NCBI RefSeq assembly: GCF_011386835.1
Contig: NC_088797.1
Coordinates: 38,377,583-38,441,582, forward strand
DNA length: 64,000 nucleotides
Source: Chrysemys picta bellii
Lineage: Eukaryota; Chordata; Testudines; Emydidae
Direction of reading: 5' to 3'
The notes below the pieces were generated by a model. The model was given only the letters and a program-made list of their open reading frames with translations. It had not been told where the DNA came from and searched no databases. The position numbers were made by a program, and so were the translations under genes. Shown piece after piece: positions 20,681-32,330 of this stretch (the stretch's first letter is position 1; the number at the start of each line of letters is the position of its first letter).

Positions 20681-22600
20681 TTACAAATCAAAACTGTTTG
20701 AATGACAGCCTTCTGTTGCTTGGCCAGACTCTGGAGTGGAGTGGCTGGGTGCCTGGAGCCTCCCCCCACGCATTCTTGGGCGTCTGGGTGAGGAGGATAT
20801 GGAACTTGGGGAGGAGGGCAGGCAGTTGTACAGTGGATGCAGCGGCAGTCTGTGCTTTTGTTGGCTTTCCTGCAGCTCCACCAGACGCCTGAGCATGTCC
20901 GTTTGCTCCCCCATTAGCCTCAGCGTTGCATCCTGCCTCTTCTCATTGTGCTCACTTAATGCTTTCCTGGACTCTGCCACTGAATGCCTCCATGCATTCA
21001 GCTGTGCCTATCAGTGCGGGAGGACTGCATGACCTCGGAAAACATGTCATCGCGAGTGCGTTTTTTTCACCTTCTAATCTGCGATAACCTCAGGGTGGAG
21101 ATGATAGGGGGAGCCTAGAAACATTTGCACCTGTGGGGGAATAAAAAGAGAGAGTAAAATTTAAGATGATACATTTCTGAGAACAAAAGGGAAACTCTTT
21201 CACAGTGAATCAAGCAATTCACAGCAGACAGTACATGTGCTTTAGGTACAAGGTCGCATTTTGCCTTTTATATTGAGCACCTGCCGGTATGGTGACACAT
21301 CACACGCAGCTGGGCAACAGAATTCGGTTTCCAGGCAGCCATGGTAAGCCAAATGGTACATGGGTTTGGCTTCTAACGCCTTCATAACATGTGGGAATAT
21401 TTTCAAACTGCAGTGCCCTCCTTTCCCATAGCAAGCAATGCCAGTTGGGTTTGCCATTTAAAAGGAGGGGCTGCAGTTTTTGGGTGGATGTGCAGCACAC
21501 CCCTCCTCTCACCCCTCCGCGTGGCTATTGGGATGATCCCTTCACCCCTTCCCCCACCACGTGGCTATTCTCAGGGATGATCCCTTTTAGCCAAGCGCAA
21601 ACAGCCCAGCATGAATGGGGTCCTTTTACTGTTCCCTTACAAAAATTCCCCTATTTCAATCAGGTGACCATGAATGATATCACTCTCCTGAGGCTAACAC
21701 AGAAAGATATAGACTGAATTTTGCTTGAATGTGACCAAAACCCAGGACCATTCACTGCCATGCTTTGTGCTGCAATGATTCCAGACTACTTGCTAATGTC
21801 TTGGTGTGGTAAAGTGTCCTACCGTGGAGGATGAAATAAGGCAGCCCTCCCCAGAAACCTTCTGCAAAGGCTTTCAGAGTACCTCCAGGAGAGCTTCATG
21901 GAGATGTCTCTGGAGGATTCCCGCTCCTTCCCCAGACACGTTAACAGACTTTTCCAGTAGCTGTACTGGCCGTGAATGTATCCCAAGTCTTCAGGATGAA
22001 TCAAACATTAAACACTATTGCTTTTAAACCCTGTACTGTAGTTACAAATGTGCACTCACCAGAGGTGCCTTCTCCGCCTTCAGGGTCGGGGATCCCGCCT
22101 TGGGAGGGTATTGGCTCCAGGGTGATGAAAAGGCCCTGGCTGCCGGGGACAACGGATTCACCGCTTGCCTGCTGCGCATTCTTCTCCTCCTCATCCTCAT
22201 CCACAAAATCCTCCTCCATGTTGCATGAGACTCCCCCCTTGCAGGTGTCCACGGACAGTGCTGGGGTAGTGGTAGGGTCCCCCCCTAGAATGCCATGCAG
22301 CTGATCATAGAAGCGGCATGTATGGGCTCTGACCCAGAGCTACCGTTTGCCTCCTTTGTCTTTTGGTAGGCTTGCCTGAACTCCTTTACTTTCACGTGGC
22401 ACTGCTGTGTGTCCCTGTTGTAGCCTCTGTCCATCATGCCCTGTGCGATTTTGGTATATATATTAGCATTTCTTCTTTTTGATCGGAGTTCTGCATGCAC
22501 AGATTCTTCTCCCCATACAGCAATCAGATACAGTGTCTCCCGTTCGCTCCATGCTGGAGCTGCATGCTGGAGCTCATTTGTGATTCTGGGGGGACTGCAT
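20681..22600 (-). pseudogene. Harbinger Myb/SANT-like DNA-binding protein, degenerate, two exons
   Basis: Exon 1 would run from ATG 22600 to 22060, where CTCTG is followed by the donor GTGAGTG. Exon 2 would start near 21114 after TTTCTAG and end at about 20681. Recognisable parts are ELRSKRRNAN, QCHVKVKEFRQAYQKTKEAN (the Myb/SANT-like trihelix typical of Harbinger partners), an acidic stretch DEDEEEKN, and in exon 2 RLMGEQTDMLRRLVELQES. The frame is lost after the trihelix and near the start, so it is dead. In active relatives this protein binds the element ends and helps transposase reach DNA. Confidence 0.82.
21600..21960 (+). pseudogene. Third Harbinger reading frame, degraded copy, antisense in the Myb intron
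   Basis: A single frame reads KFPYFNQVT, NDITLLRLTQ, then stop TGA near 21715, LLEC, PGPF, AMIPDYLL, KVSYRGG, stop TGA near 21828, NKAALPRNLL, LSEYLQESFMEMSLED, HVNRLFQ and a final TAG at 21958-21960. ATTAAA follows at 22007. The same protein text, without internal stops, appears on the minus strand at 62096-61737 in the second Harbinger. It lies within the intron of the Myb-like gene but on the opposite strand, downstream of the transposase. I do not recognise the protein family. Low cysteine content and a helix-like C-terminal half are all I can say. Confidence 0.6.
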
Positions 22601-22925
22601 GGTCACCTGTGCTGCTGAGCTCACCACGCTGACCAAACAGGAAATGAAATTCAAAAGTTTCCGGGGCTTTTCCTGTGTACCTGGCTAATGCATTGGAGTT
22701 GAAAGTGCTGTCCAGAGTGGTCACGTTGGAGTACTCTGGGATAGCTCCCGGAGGCCAATAACGTTGATTTGTGTCTGCACTACCCCAAATTTGACCCAGC
22801 AAGGTCAATTTTAGCGCTACTCCCCTCAACGGGGAGGAGTACAGAAGTCGATTTTAAGAGCCCTTTAGGTTGACGGAACGGGGTTGCTTGTGTAGACGCA
22901 TTCTTATAAAATCAACCTAACGCGG

Positions 22926-24662
22926 CTAAATTTGACCTAACCCTGTAGTGTAGACCAGGGCTAAGTGGAGTACTTTGCATTTGTCCTTATTGAATTTCAT
23001 CCTATTTACTTCAGACCATTTCTCCAGTTTGTCCAGATCATTTTGAATTTTAATCCTATCTTTCAAAGAACTTGCAACCCCTCCCAGCTTGGTATCATCT
23101 GCAAACTTTATAAGTGTACTATCTATGTCACTATCTAAATCATTGATGAAGATATTGAAAAGAACCAGACCCCAAACCGATTCCTGAGGGACCCCACTTG
23201 TTATGCCCTTCCAGTATGACTGTGAACCACTGATAACTACTCTCTGGGAATGATTTTCCAACCAATTATACACCCACCTTATAGTAGCTCCATCTAGGTT
23301 GTATTTCCCTAGTTTGTTTATGAGAAGGTCATGCGAGACAGTATCAAAAGCCTTACTATAATCAAGATATACCACATTTACGGCTTCCCCCCATCCACAA
23401 AGCTTGTTACCCTGTCAAAAAAAGCTATCGGGCTGGTTTGACACGATTTGTTCTCGAGAAATTTTATTTATCACCTTATTATCTTGTAGGTGTTTGCAAA
23501 TTGCTTAATTATTTGCTCCATTATCTTTCCAGGTACAGACGTTAAGCTGACTGGTCTGCAATTCCCCAGGTTGTCCTTATTTCCCTTTTTATAGATGGGC
23601 ACTATATTTTCCCTTTTCCAGTCTTCTGGAATGTCTCCCGTCTTCCAGAACTTTTCAAAGATAATTGCTAATGGCTCAGATATCTCCTCAGTCAGCTCCT
23701 TGAGTATTCTAGGATGCATTTCATCAGGCCCTGGTGATTTGAAGACATCTAACTTGTCTAAGTAATTTTTGACTTGTTTTTTCCCTATTTTAGGCTCTGA
23801 TCCTACCTCGGTTTCACTGGCATTCACTATTTTAGATGTCCAATCGCCACCAACCTTCTTAGTGAAAACCGAAACAAAGAAGTCATTAAGTACCTATGCC
23901 ATTTCCACATTTTCTGTTATTGTCTTCCCCCCCATCGAGTAACAGGCCTACTCTGTCCTTGGTCTTCCTCTTGCTTCCAATGTATTTGTAGAATGTTTTC
24001 TTGTTTCCTTTTATGTCCCTAGATAGGTTGATCTCATTTTGTGCCTTGGCTTTTCTAATTTTGTTCCTACATACTTGTGTTATTTGTTTATATTCATCCT
24101 TCGTAGCTTGATCGAGTTTCCACTTTTTGTAGGACTCTTTTTTGAATTTTAGATCATTGAAGATCTCCTGGTTAAGCCAGCGTGGTCTCTTGCCATACTT
24201 CCTATCTCTCCTATGCAGTGGGATAGTTTGCTCTTGTGCCCTTAATAATGTCTTTTTGAAAAACTGCCAACTGTCTTCAATTGTTTTTCCCCATGCTTCC
24301 CATGGGATTTTACCTACCAACTCCCTGAGTTTGCTAAAGTCTGCCTTCTTGAAATCCATTGTCTTCATTGTGCTGTTCTCCTTCCTACCATTCCTTAGAA
24401 TCGTGAACTCTACCATTTCATGATCACTTTCTCCCAAGTTGCCTTCCACTTTCAAATTCTCAACCAGTTCTTCCCTATGTGTCAAAATCAAATCTAGAAC
24501 ACCCTCCCCCCAGTAGCTTTCTCTACCTTCTGACATAAATTTTTTTGTCTCCAATACATTCCAAGAACTTGTTGGATAATCTGTGCCCTGCTGTGTTATT
24601 TTCCCAACAGATGTCTGGATAGTCATGTATATCTGGATAGTCATGTATGTCCTCCCATACAT
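22926..24662 (-). pseudogene. CR1 ORF2 endonuclease C-end and reverse transcriptase, frameshifted
   Basis: Three minus-strand frames follow each other. 24662-23886 has endonuclease-linker text ([50 protein letters not shown]). 23827-23471 begins the reverse transcriptase ([49 protein letters not shown]). 23375-22965 continues it (YLDYSKAFDTVSHDLL, SGVPQ, the catalytic FADD box in KFADDTKLGG, and FNKDKCKVLHL). The frames do not match one another, so at least two frameshifts are present. The C-terminal remainder lies at 18194-18550 beyond the Harbinger insertion. Confidence 0.9.
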
Positions 24663-25526
24663 CTTACCAAAAAAGTCATATTGACTTTGAAGTGACTTCA
24701 GAATGCCTGTGCAGACAATGCCACATCAGGACATATGCATGGGAGCTTGCTATTGAGACTGAAATTTTAGTATTCTGCAACATAGAGAGAAATACCTAAA
24801 GGGAGTCAGTGACTCAGTTATGAATTGTGCACTAACATGAAGTTAGCTCATACAGTACCACTTCTGAATATTTTGTTGGGTTCCAGAGCAAGAATATCTT
24901 CCCCCATTCCTGCTTCTTTTGGGCTGCAATATAATTGCACAATAACATGCATTGTACTCTATATTTCATCACAAAAGAAAAATATGCTGAAGTTTTTCTT
25001 AGGAAAATTGTGAAGATTAACTACCATAAAGGAGAGTCTCAGAGTAATAGTAACTTAGCATTTTTCAAAATCTGATTATGACTGAATACTAACAGTTTGA
25101 GAAGAAATATACCATGAATCACTTAACACAGTTGTACTAGCTATAAAAACAATCTGCTACTTTATTTTAGAATTAATTAACATATAAAAACCATCTTGAA
25201 AATTCACTTTTATGGTAAACATTTTCTTATGTTGAATTCACAACTTTTTGCTCATAAAAAATTTCTTTGGGCCAATTTTTCACTTTTTTCACTTACTGTA
25301 TCCCTTGGCCTTTATAGAAATAGTATGGTTATGGTTAGGAATTTTCTACTTCATTTTTTCAAAGGGCTTCCTGCAGTGCATTTCAGACAAGACCAAGAAA
25401 CTATAGTAACTATAGAACAGAAAACACAGAACATAATTATAGTAACTATGAAACAGATTACCCAGAAGGCCCAGAACAGACCTTATCTGTACAACAATAC
25501 AGAATGGACTGAAATTGCAGGGAGAT
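24636..25526. other. Unannotated AT-rich stretch
   Basis: No gene or repeat end is supported. A short phrase ATAGTAACTAT(A/G)AACAG occurs twice near 25405 and 25438. Confidence 0.5.
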
Positions 25527-26187
25527 CATAGAATCATAGAACTGGAAGGGACCTCGAGAGATCATCTAGTCCAGTCAGCTGCATTCAAGGCAGGACTAAG
25601 TATTATTTAGACCAGTGCTTTTCAAAGTCAGGCCGCCGCCGCTTGTTCAGGGAAAGCCCCTGGTGGTCCGAGCTGGTTTGTTTACCTGCTGCGGCCGCAG
25701 GTTCAGCTGATTGCAGCTCCCACTGGCTGCTGTTTGCCGTCCCAGGCCAATGGGGGCTGCGGGAAGCAGCGCGGGCCGAGGGATGTGCTGGCCGTCCTTC
25801 CCACAGTCCCCATTGGCCTGGAGTAGCGAACCGTGGCCAGTGGGAGCCGCGATCGGCCGAACCTGCAGATGCGGTAGGTAAACAAACCAGCCCAGACCAC
25901 CAGGGGCTTTCCCTGAACAAGCGGCAGCCCGACTTTGAGAAGCACTGCTCTAGACCATTCCTGACAGGTGTTTGTCCAACTTGCTCTTAAAAATCTCCAA
26001 TGATGGAGATTCCACCACCTCCCTAGGCAATTTATTCCAGTGCTTAACCACTCTGACAGTTAGGAAGTTTTTCCTAATGTCCAACCTAAACCACCCTTGC
26101 TGCAATTTAAGCTTCTTGTCCTACCCTCAGAGGTTAAGAAGATCAAGTTTTCTCCCTCCTTCTTGTAACAACCTTTTATGTACTTGA
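25527..26187 (-). mobile_element. CR1 LINE 3' fragment, minus strand, split by a hAT MITE
   Basis: It begins with the CR1 tail CATAGAATCATAGAA and follows the same text as 18064-18370 (GGAAGGGACCTCGAGAG, CTGACAGGTGTTTGTCC, ATGGAGATTCCACCACCTCC). It ends at about 26187 after CAACCTTTTATGTACTTG. A 335-bp hAT element is inserted at 25613-25947. No coding capacity remains. Confidence 0.87.
25613..25947. mobile_element. Hairpin-like hAT MITE inside CR1
   Basis: Termini CAGTGCTTTTCAAAGTCAGG and its inverse CTTTGAGAAGCACTG are of the classic CAGTG-type hAT ends. Flanks ATTTAGAC (25605-25612) and CTCTAGAC (25948-25955) match at six of eight positions. The inverted repeat is very long: AGGGAAAGCCCCTGGTGGTC and GTTTGTTTACC near the left recur inverted near the right, so most of the element can fold on itself. 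No protein is encoded. Confidence 0.82.
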
Positions 26188-27122
26188 TGTATTGTCACTT
26201 TGTGTTCACTCCTGTCAGCATCTAAATAGACCTGCACAGTCATACAGCACTCTCCATCTAGTAAACGCAGATCAATCCTCCTTGGCATCCACTCTGCTTC
26301 TGCATTCTAGTATTAAAAAATAACTTCCCTTTCCCCTCAAAGAGAACAATACCATTATAAACAAATTTACATATGCTGCCCCAACCCTAATATTTTGTAA
26401 CAAACCAAAGAAATGTCACTGACACACCCAGCAGTTATTTTAAGCCTGGTGTCACCCAAACCTCCTTGCAGTTTCCACAAGCAAATCACCTTTTCATAGT
26501 CTTTTCTTAGAGGCTTCTTTGACAGCAGTATAGAATTTAGTTAGATGCAAATCTGTTCAAATTTCCTATTCAGAAGAAGGCGTTCTTTCAGTTATCTTTA
26601 CTAAACTGATTTAATAAGAATGCTGCTTGTGTGTGTGTCATTTTATCTCTCTTCTCTCCTAAGGGCTGATATTTTTGTGTGCTGAGTGCACATACAACAT
26701 GGAAAACTTCAAACAGGAGACACAGGGTTAACATTTCAATACAAAATACTGCTAAGTCCTTACCTTGTTACAAATGTACAGTATTCTATAGCAATAAATC
26801 TTGCAATGTTCCAAGCTTGCTCAACATCCATGCAAATTAAAACAGAACAGAGTGCTTTTCATTTTAATGTGTAGAATGTTTATCATGTTCTCTCTTGGAT
26901 TTTTCCTTTTTCTATGGCAGTAAGCCACCTGCCCCTCCCTCTGCTCCCCACTTCCCCCCCCCTGAACTATTTCTCCCTGGGTCTTGCCTTGATTTCCCAA
27001 TTCCTTCATTCTGGAGCCAATATTTCTAGTTTTTTCATCAGCACAAGATTGCATGTATAGCACCTTGCCTTTGCCTATGAGAACAGGAACATTATGACCG
27101 GCTGGCAGGGAGTGAGGTGCTT
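26188..27122. other. Unannotated stretch
   Basis: Nothing supported apart from a short TG tract near 26630 and a C-run near 26955. Confidence 0.5.
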
Positions 27123-27130
27123 ATTGTCAC

Positions 27131-28205
27131 TAGGGTTGCCAACTTTCTACTCGCACAAAATCTTTGCCCTGTCCCTGCTCTGCGCCTTTTCCGATGCCCC
27201 GCCCGCTGCTCACTCCATTCCACCCCCCCGTTGCTCGGTCTCCGCACCTTCACGCACTCATTCATTTTCACCGAGGTAGCTCAGGGGGCTGGGGTGCAGG
27301 AGGGGGTGAGGGCTCTGGCAGGGGGTATAGACTCTGGGGTGGGGATGGGGATGAGGGGTTTGGGATAAAGAAGGGTGCTCTGGGTTGGGACTGAGGGGTT
27401 TGGAGGGCAGGAAGGGGATCATGGCTGGGGCAGGGGATTGGAGTGCGGGGGGGTGAGGGCTCCAGCTGGGGGTGCAGGCTCTGGGGTGGGGCTGGGGATG
27501 AGGCATTTGGGGTGCAGGAATGTGTTCCAGGCTGGGACTGAGGGGTTTGGAGGGCAGGAGAGGGATCAGGGCTGGGGCAGGAGGGTGGGGTACGGGGAGG
27601 GGAGTGAGGGCTCCGGCTGGGGGTGCGAGCTCTGGGGTGGGGCTGGGGATGAGGGTTTTCGGATGCAGGAGGGTGCTCTGGGCTGGGATCGAGGGGTTCG
27701 TTGGGCGGGAGGGGGATCAGGGCTGAGGCAGGAGGTTGGGGCCCGGGAGGATATCAGGAGTGCAGGCTCTGGGCGGTGCTTACCTCAAGCAGGTCCCAGA
27801 AGCACCAGTATGTCCCTCCTCCGGCTCCTACCGCCTACATGGAGGCGTGGCCAAGCGGCTCTGTGCGCTGCCCCATCCGCATGCTGGCGCCGCCCCCACA
27901 GCTCCCATTGGCTGCGGTTCCTGGCCAATGGGAGCTGCGGGGGTGGCACTTGGGACGGAGCTCCCTGGCTGCCCCTACGCGTAGGAGCCAAAGGGGGGAC
28001 ATGCCAGCTGCTTGCTGGGACAGTGGCAGCGTGTGGAGCCCGCTGGGAGCTGCGCGACCTGGAGGCTAGCAGGAATACTGTTAGCCCCACTGCGCAGTGC
28101 CACCAACCAAACAGTCAACAGCCCGATCAGTGGTGCTGACCCGAGCCACCTGGATCCCTTTTCAACCAGGTGTTCTGGTCGAAAACCGGACACCCAGTCA
28201 CCCTA
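27131..28205 (+). mobile_element. hAT-type element (TAGGGT family, member c)
   Basis: Starts TAGGGTTGCCAACTTT and ends ACACCCAGTCACCCTA. Flanks ATTGTCAC (27123-27130) and ATTGACGC (28206-28213) match at six of eight bases. The interior has a three-unit minisatellite (27304-27755) and a GC-rich block (27780-28130) that includes short inverted pieces (CAGCTCCCATTGGCTGCGG against CCAATGGGAGCTG). Long open frames here come from the lack of stops in G-rich repeats and are not genes. Confidence 0.77.
27304..27755 (+). repeat. Minisatellite, three units of about 149 bp
   Basis: Units start at GGTGAGGGCTCT 27304, GGTGAGGGCTCC 27452 and GAGTGAGGGCTCC 27602. Each continues with CTCTGGGGTGGGG, GGGGATGAGG, TGGGACTGAGGGGTT (third unit: TGGGATCGAGGGGTT) and GGGATCAGGGCTG(A/G)GG. 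Divergence between units is modest. Confidence 0.85.
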
Positions 28206-28213
28206 ATTGACGC

Positions 28214-31147
28214 AGCTGACTTTCCCCTTTTCCTTCCACCTCAGCAGTGTGTCACTCTAGCATTTCCCAGGAACACCATTCAGCCAGGAAGTAGATCAGA
28301 AGAATTTTAAATAATATTGTCAGCCTTGCTGTAACCAGCTCCTATTTTTGTACCTTCAGTGCTGTTGCTTCATTTGGTTGCACCTATAATTTGTAGACAC
28401 AAAAATGGAGTCCAGCATTTGAAAGATTGCATATAATCTTCTTCAGGTATTAACTACAGGGGATCCTGAGTCCCTATGCAGTCCCTATCCAGGGCAAATC
28501 TCCCACTGAAGATATTGGAAGTTTTACCCTGCATAGGGACTGCATAATCAGCTCTATTAAACAATGATGGAAACTGATTAATATTCTCTGACAATCAGCT
28601 TCTGCCCTTCTGGAGTCACAGTGATGTAAATTTTCAGCACAATGGAAAATTTGGAATTTTAATACACAAGAACAATGGGCCAGTTTACTAACTGTTGCAA
28701 GCCTAGAATGTCCTTACTTTGGACAATTTATGTCATGTATTTAACATATTTTGTAAATTCCTTTGTTTTCAGCTATAATTAAAGAACCTGCATGAGTCTG
28801 AATCAGACATAAACTGTGACTAACCCTCGCCATTGGAAAGTCTTGAGTCAGACCCCCCGAAAATCACGAGATTGGCTTAAAAATCATGAGGATTTTTTAA
28901 AAATGAAATGAGAGTTCTCTTTATTTTCCTTCCAGTTTCTGAGCCTTTAAAGTGCTCTCAATTCACATATCTGGCTGACAACAGGAGCCCCAGACACCCA
29001 GGGCTAACAGCGGGAGCCTCTCCTCAGGGGCCCTGTGAAGAAGGGCTCCCACTGTCATCTCCAAGTGGCTGTGGCTCCCGCTATCAGCCCCCGCTACCCA
29101 GGTCTGGCTGAGAGCGGGAGCCCTGGCAGGCCAAAGCTAGCTGACAATAGGAGACTCTCCTCACAGGGGCCCCACGAGGAGTTGCTCCCGCTGTCCTCCC
29201 CTGGCGGCCAGGGCTCCCATTGTCCGCCCAGGGTGGGCTGACAGCAGCGGCCCTGACTGTCTGGGGCTGACAGCGATTTCTAAGTAAAATTATTAAGTCT
29301 GACTCATGATCTTGGTTTATAACTCTCAAAAGTCAGGATTTTTGTTTTCAGCCACAGCTGGGAAAAAAAAATCTGACATTTCGTTCTATCATGAGATCTT
29401 GAGTCAGGCTTAATTTTACTTCAAAATCGCATCTTTCACAATTAATTCAGGAAAGTTGGCAAGTCTGCCTAAAATACATTTCAATGACTCTTTGTATTGT
29501 GTATATAAATATTGTAGGGACTCTGAAATGTCTCTCAACCCTAACCTTGGATAGAAAAACTCTGCAGGACAGTTCAGTCACCATGTCCATTTTCATCAGG
29601 GGACTCTCCAAAGCCACAAATGAGAGGTGGATACTTGCCTATAGGTATAGGACCACAACCACTGAGTTTTCACATAGTGAATCAAACAGCTATAAAGGGT
29701 AATAACTCTCACTAGCAGCCTATCAGGATTTGTATCAGTGGCCTTGAGGTAAAAAGCTACATATTCTATTACCAGGTCCTTGAACCATCCATCTTCCTTA
29801 CCTGGATTTCTTAGAAAATATCCAAAAGGTACTAGTCCACATTAAGTTTCTTCTGTTTTCTTTAAAGATACAAACAACCAAGTATTTGCTTACTGGCTTT
29901 GACTTTATTTGCCACATTTCAACCCAGTGAAAAGTGTTATAGTCAAATTCTAACTCCATGAGATTAGGAATTAATGATTAAGTGGTGATAAAACATTAAC
30001 TATAGTGGTGTAAACAGAGATGTTACACTGCATTTTAGCAGCAATAAAAGGAGAGAAAGAAACAGATTGGGTAAATTTCAGTTCCCTTCCCTATATCATG
30101 TGCTCTTGTCATCTCCTTGCCTCTTCTATATTTAAAATTGCATTAAAAATTCCTTTTCTAAGTCATCCAACAAGATATATAACAGCAGATCTTTTAGCTT
30201 AATATGCCATGATAAATGGAATTATATAAAGCAAATTTTGAGATAAATATGTATGCCTGGCTATACATATTTATATAAATAAAAAGCTTAATCACATTTT
30301 CATGTTTTTCCAGAAAGTTTACTAAAAGAGGGTAAGTCTGCATATAGAAAAAAAATCACATTAACATTTTCTAGATTTAATCACAATTAATATCAATATA
30401 CATTCTTTTTTTGAACAATTAAATATAAATGCATTAGCACAATCTTGGTAAGTTTGTAACTTTTATATTGTTTTAAATTCTGAACTATAAATTGGAATGT
30501 GGTCCATATAGTCTGGAATCCTTAGGTGCTAAAATGTTGTAGTTTTAAATAATTTTCCTCAGTTCATTTTGGCAGAATTCTTATAGCTAAGTATGCAAGA
30601 AGTTATGTTGTTATGCTTCACTAATTTTACAACTGGATTTATTTTCTAGGTAAGCAAGTATCATATGAGGAACTAAAAGTTTTTATTGTGACTTTTTGTA
30701 ACCCTTCAAGCCTGCCTATGAACAGCTAAATATCATGTGGTTGGTGGGATGTATTACTGCACTCGGGATGTGTTACTGTAGCTTTTTACTGTTCAGAAAT
30801 AGTTCAAAAACAGATTTTCCCCCCTCTTTGCTCCTGTAGTTATTCCCAACCTAAACAAAAATCAATAGTTTGCAAATTTAAAATTAATTTGAACCAAAAT
30901 TACAATGCAAATGACTGAACTCTAACAAGACTGAATTTTACTCAAAGAACTGTTATCAGATTACAATATATTTACAATTGAGATTATAGCAAAAAATAAA
31001 TTCATAACAGACCTCTGACAACAAATGCAATATACTGTAATGTAGAGCTAAATGTCAGGAATAGGACATTTACTGCATTCGTTTCACATGCAAAACTCCC
31101 AATTAAACTTCTCTGAACTATCTCAAAACCAAAATTGTAGTAGTAAG
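28214..31147. other. Largely unannotated stretch; one GC-rich repetitive patch
   Basis: 28850-29470 holds a GC-rich patch with repeated CTGACA(A/G)C-GGGAGCC phrases (28970-29270). It is flanked by AAAATCACGAGATTGGC-like text on the left and by TCATGATCTTG and TCATGAGATCTTGAGTCAGGC text on the right, suggesting an old interspersed element whose ends I cannot place. The remainder is AT-rich with no supported gene. Confidence 0.4.
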
Positions 31148-31559
31148 GCCAGTACTAGGGCTACCATATGTCCGGATTTCCCCGGACATGTCCAGCTTTT
31201 CGGTCTAGAAATAGCCGTCCGTGAGGGATTTTTAAAAATCTAAAAATGTCCGGGATTTCCCCCCGGTAGGCTATTTATAGACAGAAAAGCAGCGGCCAAG
31301 TGCTGCTGGGCACTCAAAGCCCCTTCCCGGCTCCCCCGATCCCCTGCAGCCTTACCATGCTGTCCGGCCCCGCAGCTGTCTTCCCCTTCCTCCACTCCCC
31401 TGAACGCTCCGCCCACCTGTTCCTCCCCCTCCCCTGCTTCCCGCAAATCAGATTTTCGCGGGAAGTCTGAAAAGAGCAGGGGCAAGCAGGAGGCAGCAGC
31501 AGGTAAGCTGGGGCAGGGGGGGGGGGGCGAGGAGGAGAGCTCTGGGGCGGCGTGGTCCT

Positions 31560-31935
31560 GGCCGAGCAGCTCCCTCTGGCCCGTGCCGAGCGGCGCCCAG
31601 AGGCCCCAGCAGCTCCGGCCCAGCTCGGGCCCCAGCGACTCCGGCCCCGGTTCCGGCCCCAGGGCGGCGACCCCGGTTCCGGCCGAGCACCCCCGGCCCG
31701 GCCCGGCTCAGGCCCCAGCAGTGCCAGCCCTGGTTCCGGCCGAGCGCACTGGCCCAGCCCCGGCCAAGCACTCCGGGCCCAGCCCGGCTCGGGCCCCAGC
31801 AGCACCGGCCCCGGCTCCGGTGGCTCGGGCCCTAGCAGCACTGGCCCTGGTTCCGGCCGAGCGCGCCGGTCCAGCCCCGGCCGAGCACCTCCGGCCCGGC
31901 CCCAAGCCCCGCAACCCTGGCCGGAGTGCAGCCCG
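31560..31935 (+). repeat. C/G-rich short-period array
   Basis: Repeated phrases GGCCCCAGCA, CCGGCCCCGG and GGTTCCGGCCGAGC at irregular spacing. It reads as Ala/Pro or Gly/Ala-rich frames on both strands, which is a composition effect. Confidence 0.7.
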
Positions 31936-31980
31936 ATTCCTGGGCTCTTTAAAGCCGGCCCTGGTCAGGGTACAGGGAGA

Positions 31981-32330
31981 GGGGGGTTGGATGGGTCGGG
32001 AGTTTGGGGGGGGGGGGCTGTCAGGGGGGCAGGGGTGTGGAGAGGGGTTGGGACAGTCAGGGACAGGGAGCAGGGGGGGTTAGATGGGTCTGGGGTTCTG
32101 GGGGGGCTGTAAGGGGGGCAGGGGTGTGGAGAGAGGTTGGGACAGTCAGGGACAGGGAGCAGGGGGGGGTTAGATGGGTCTGGGGTTCTGGGGGGGGCTG
32201 TCAGGGGGGCAGGGGTGTGGAGAGGGATCGAGGCAGGCAGGTAGCAGAGGGGGTCGGATGGATCAGGAGTTCTGGGGGTCCTGTCAGGGGGCGGGGAGCA
32301 GTTGGATAGGACATGGGAGTCCCCGGGGGT
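31981..32330 (+). repeat. G-rich minisatellite, unit about 90 bp
   Basis: GTTGGATGGG at 31986, GTTAGATGGG at 32080 and 32170, and GTCGGATGG at 32253 mark units of 94, 90 and 83 bp. Each contains GGGTTCTGGGGG, CTGT(C/A)A(G)GGGG, GGGGTGTGGAGAG and CAGTCAGGGACAGGGAGCA. Confidence 0.85.

Larger units (their letters stand above)
18807..22961 (+). mobile_element. Complete but inactive PIF/Harbinger element (copy 1, 4155 bp)
   Basis: Termini GGGTATGTCTACAC and GTGTAGACCAGGGC form an imperfect inverted repeat. TAA, the typical Harbinger 3-bp target, flanks the element at 18804-18806 and 22962-22964. It holds a transposase pseudogene on plus (19183-20430), a Myb-like pseudogene on minus (22600-20681, two exons) and a third degraded frame on plus (21600-21960). 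The two main genes converge and have facing poly(A) signals (20545 and 20588). It sits in the middle of a CR1 LINE, so it is the younger insertion. Confidence 0.9.
18064..24635 (-). mobile_element. 5'-truncated CR1 LINE, minus strand, split by a Harbinger insertion
   Basis: The CR1 3' end is at 18064 (CATAGAATCATAGAA, the inverse of the typical TTCTATGATTCTATG tail). CR1 sequence runs to 18806, is interrupted by the Harbinger element 18807-22961, and resumes at 22965 up to about 24635. About 2.4 kb of CR1 remains, covering part of the endonuclease region, reverse transcriptase and 3' end. The 5' half is missing, as is usual for CR1. Frameshifts break the coding region. Removing the Harbinger and one TAA restores a continuous CR1 reading across the junction. 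Confidence 0.87.

Noticed and set aside
27303..28193. Open frames of 60-254 codons in member c of the hAT family
   Set aside because: They follow the 149-bp minisatellite and GC-rich block, exist on both strands and have no recognisable domain.
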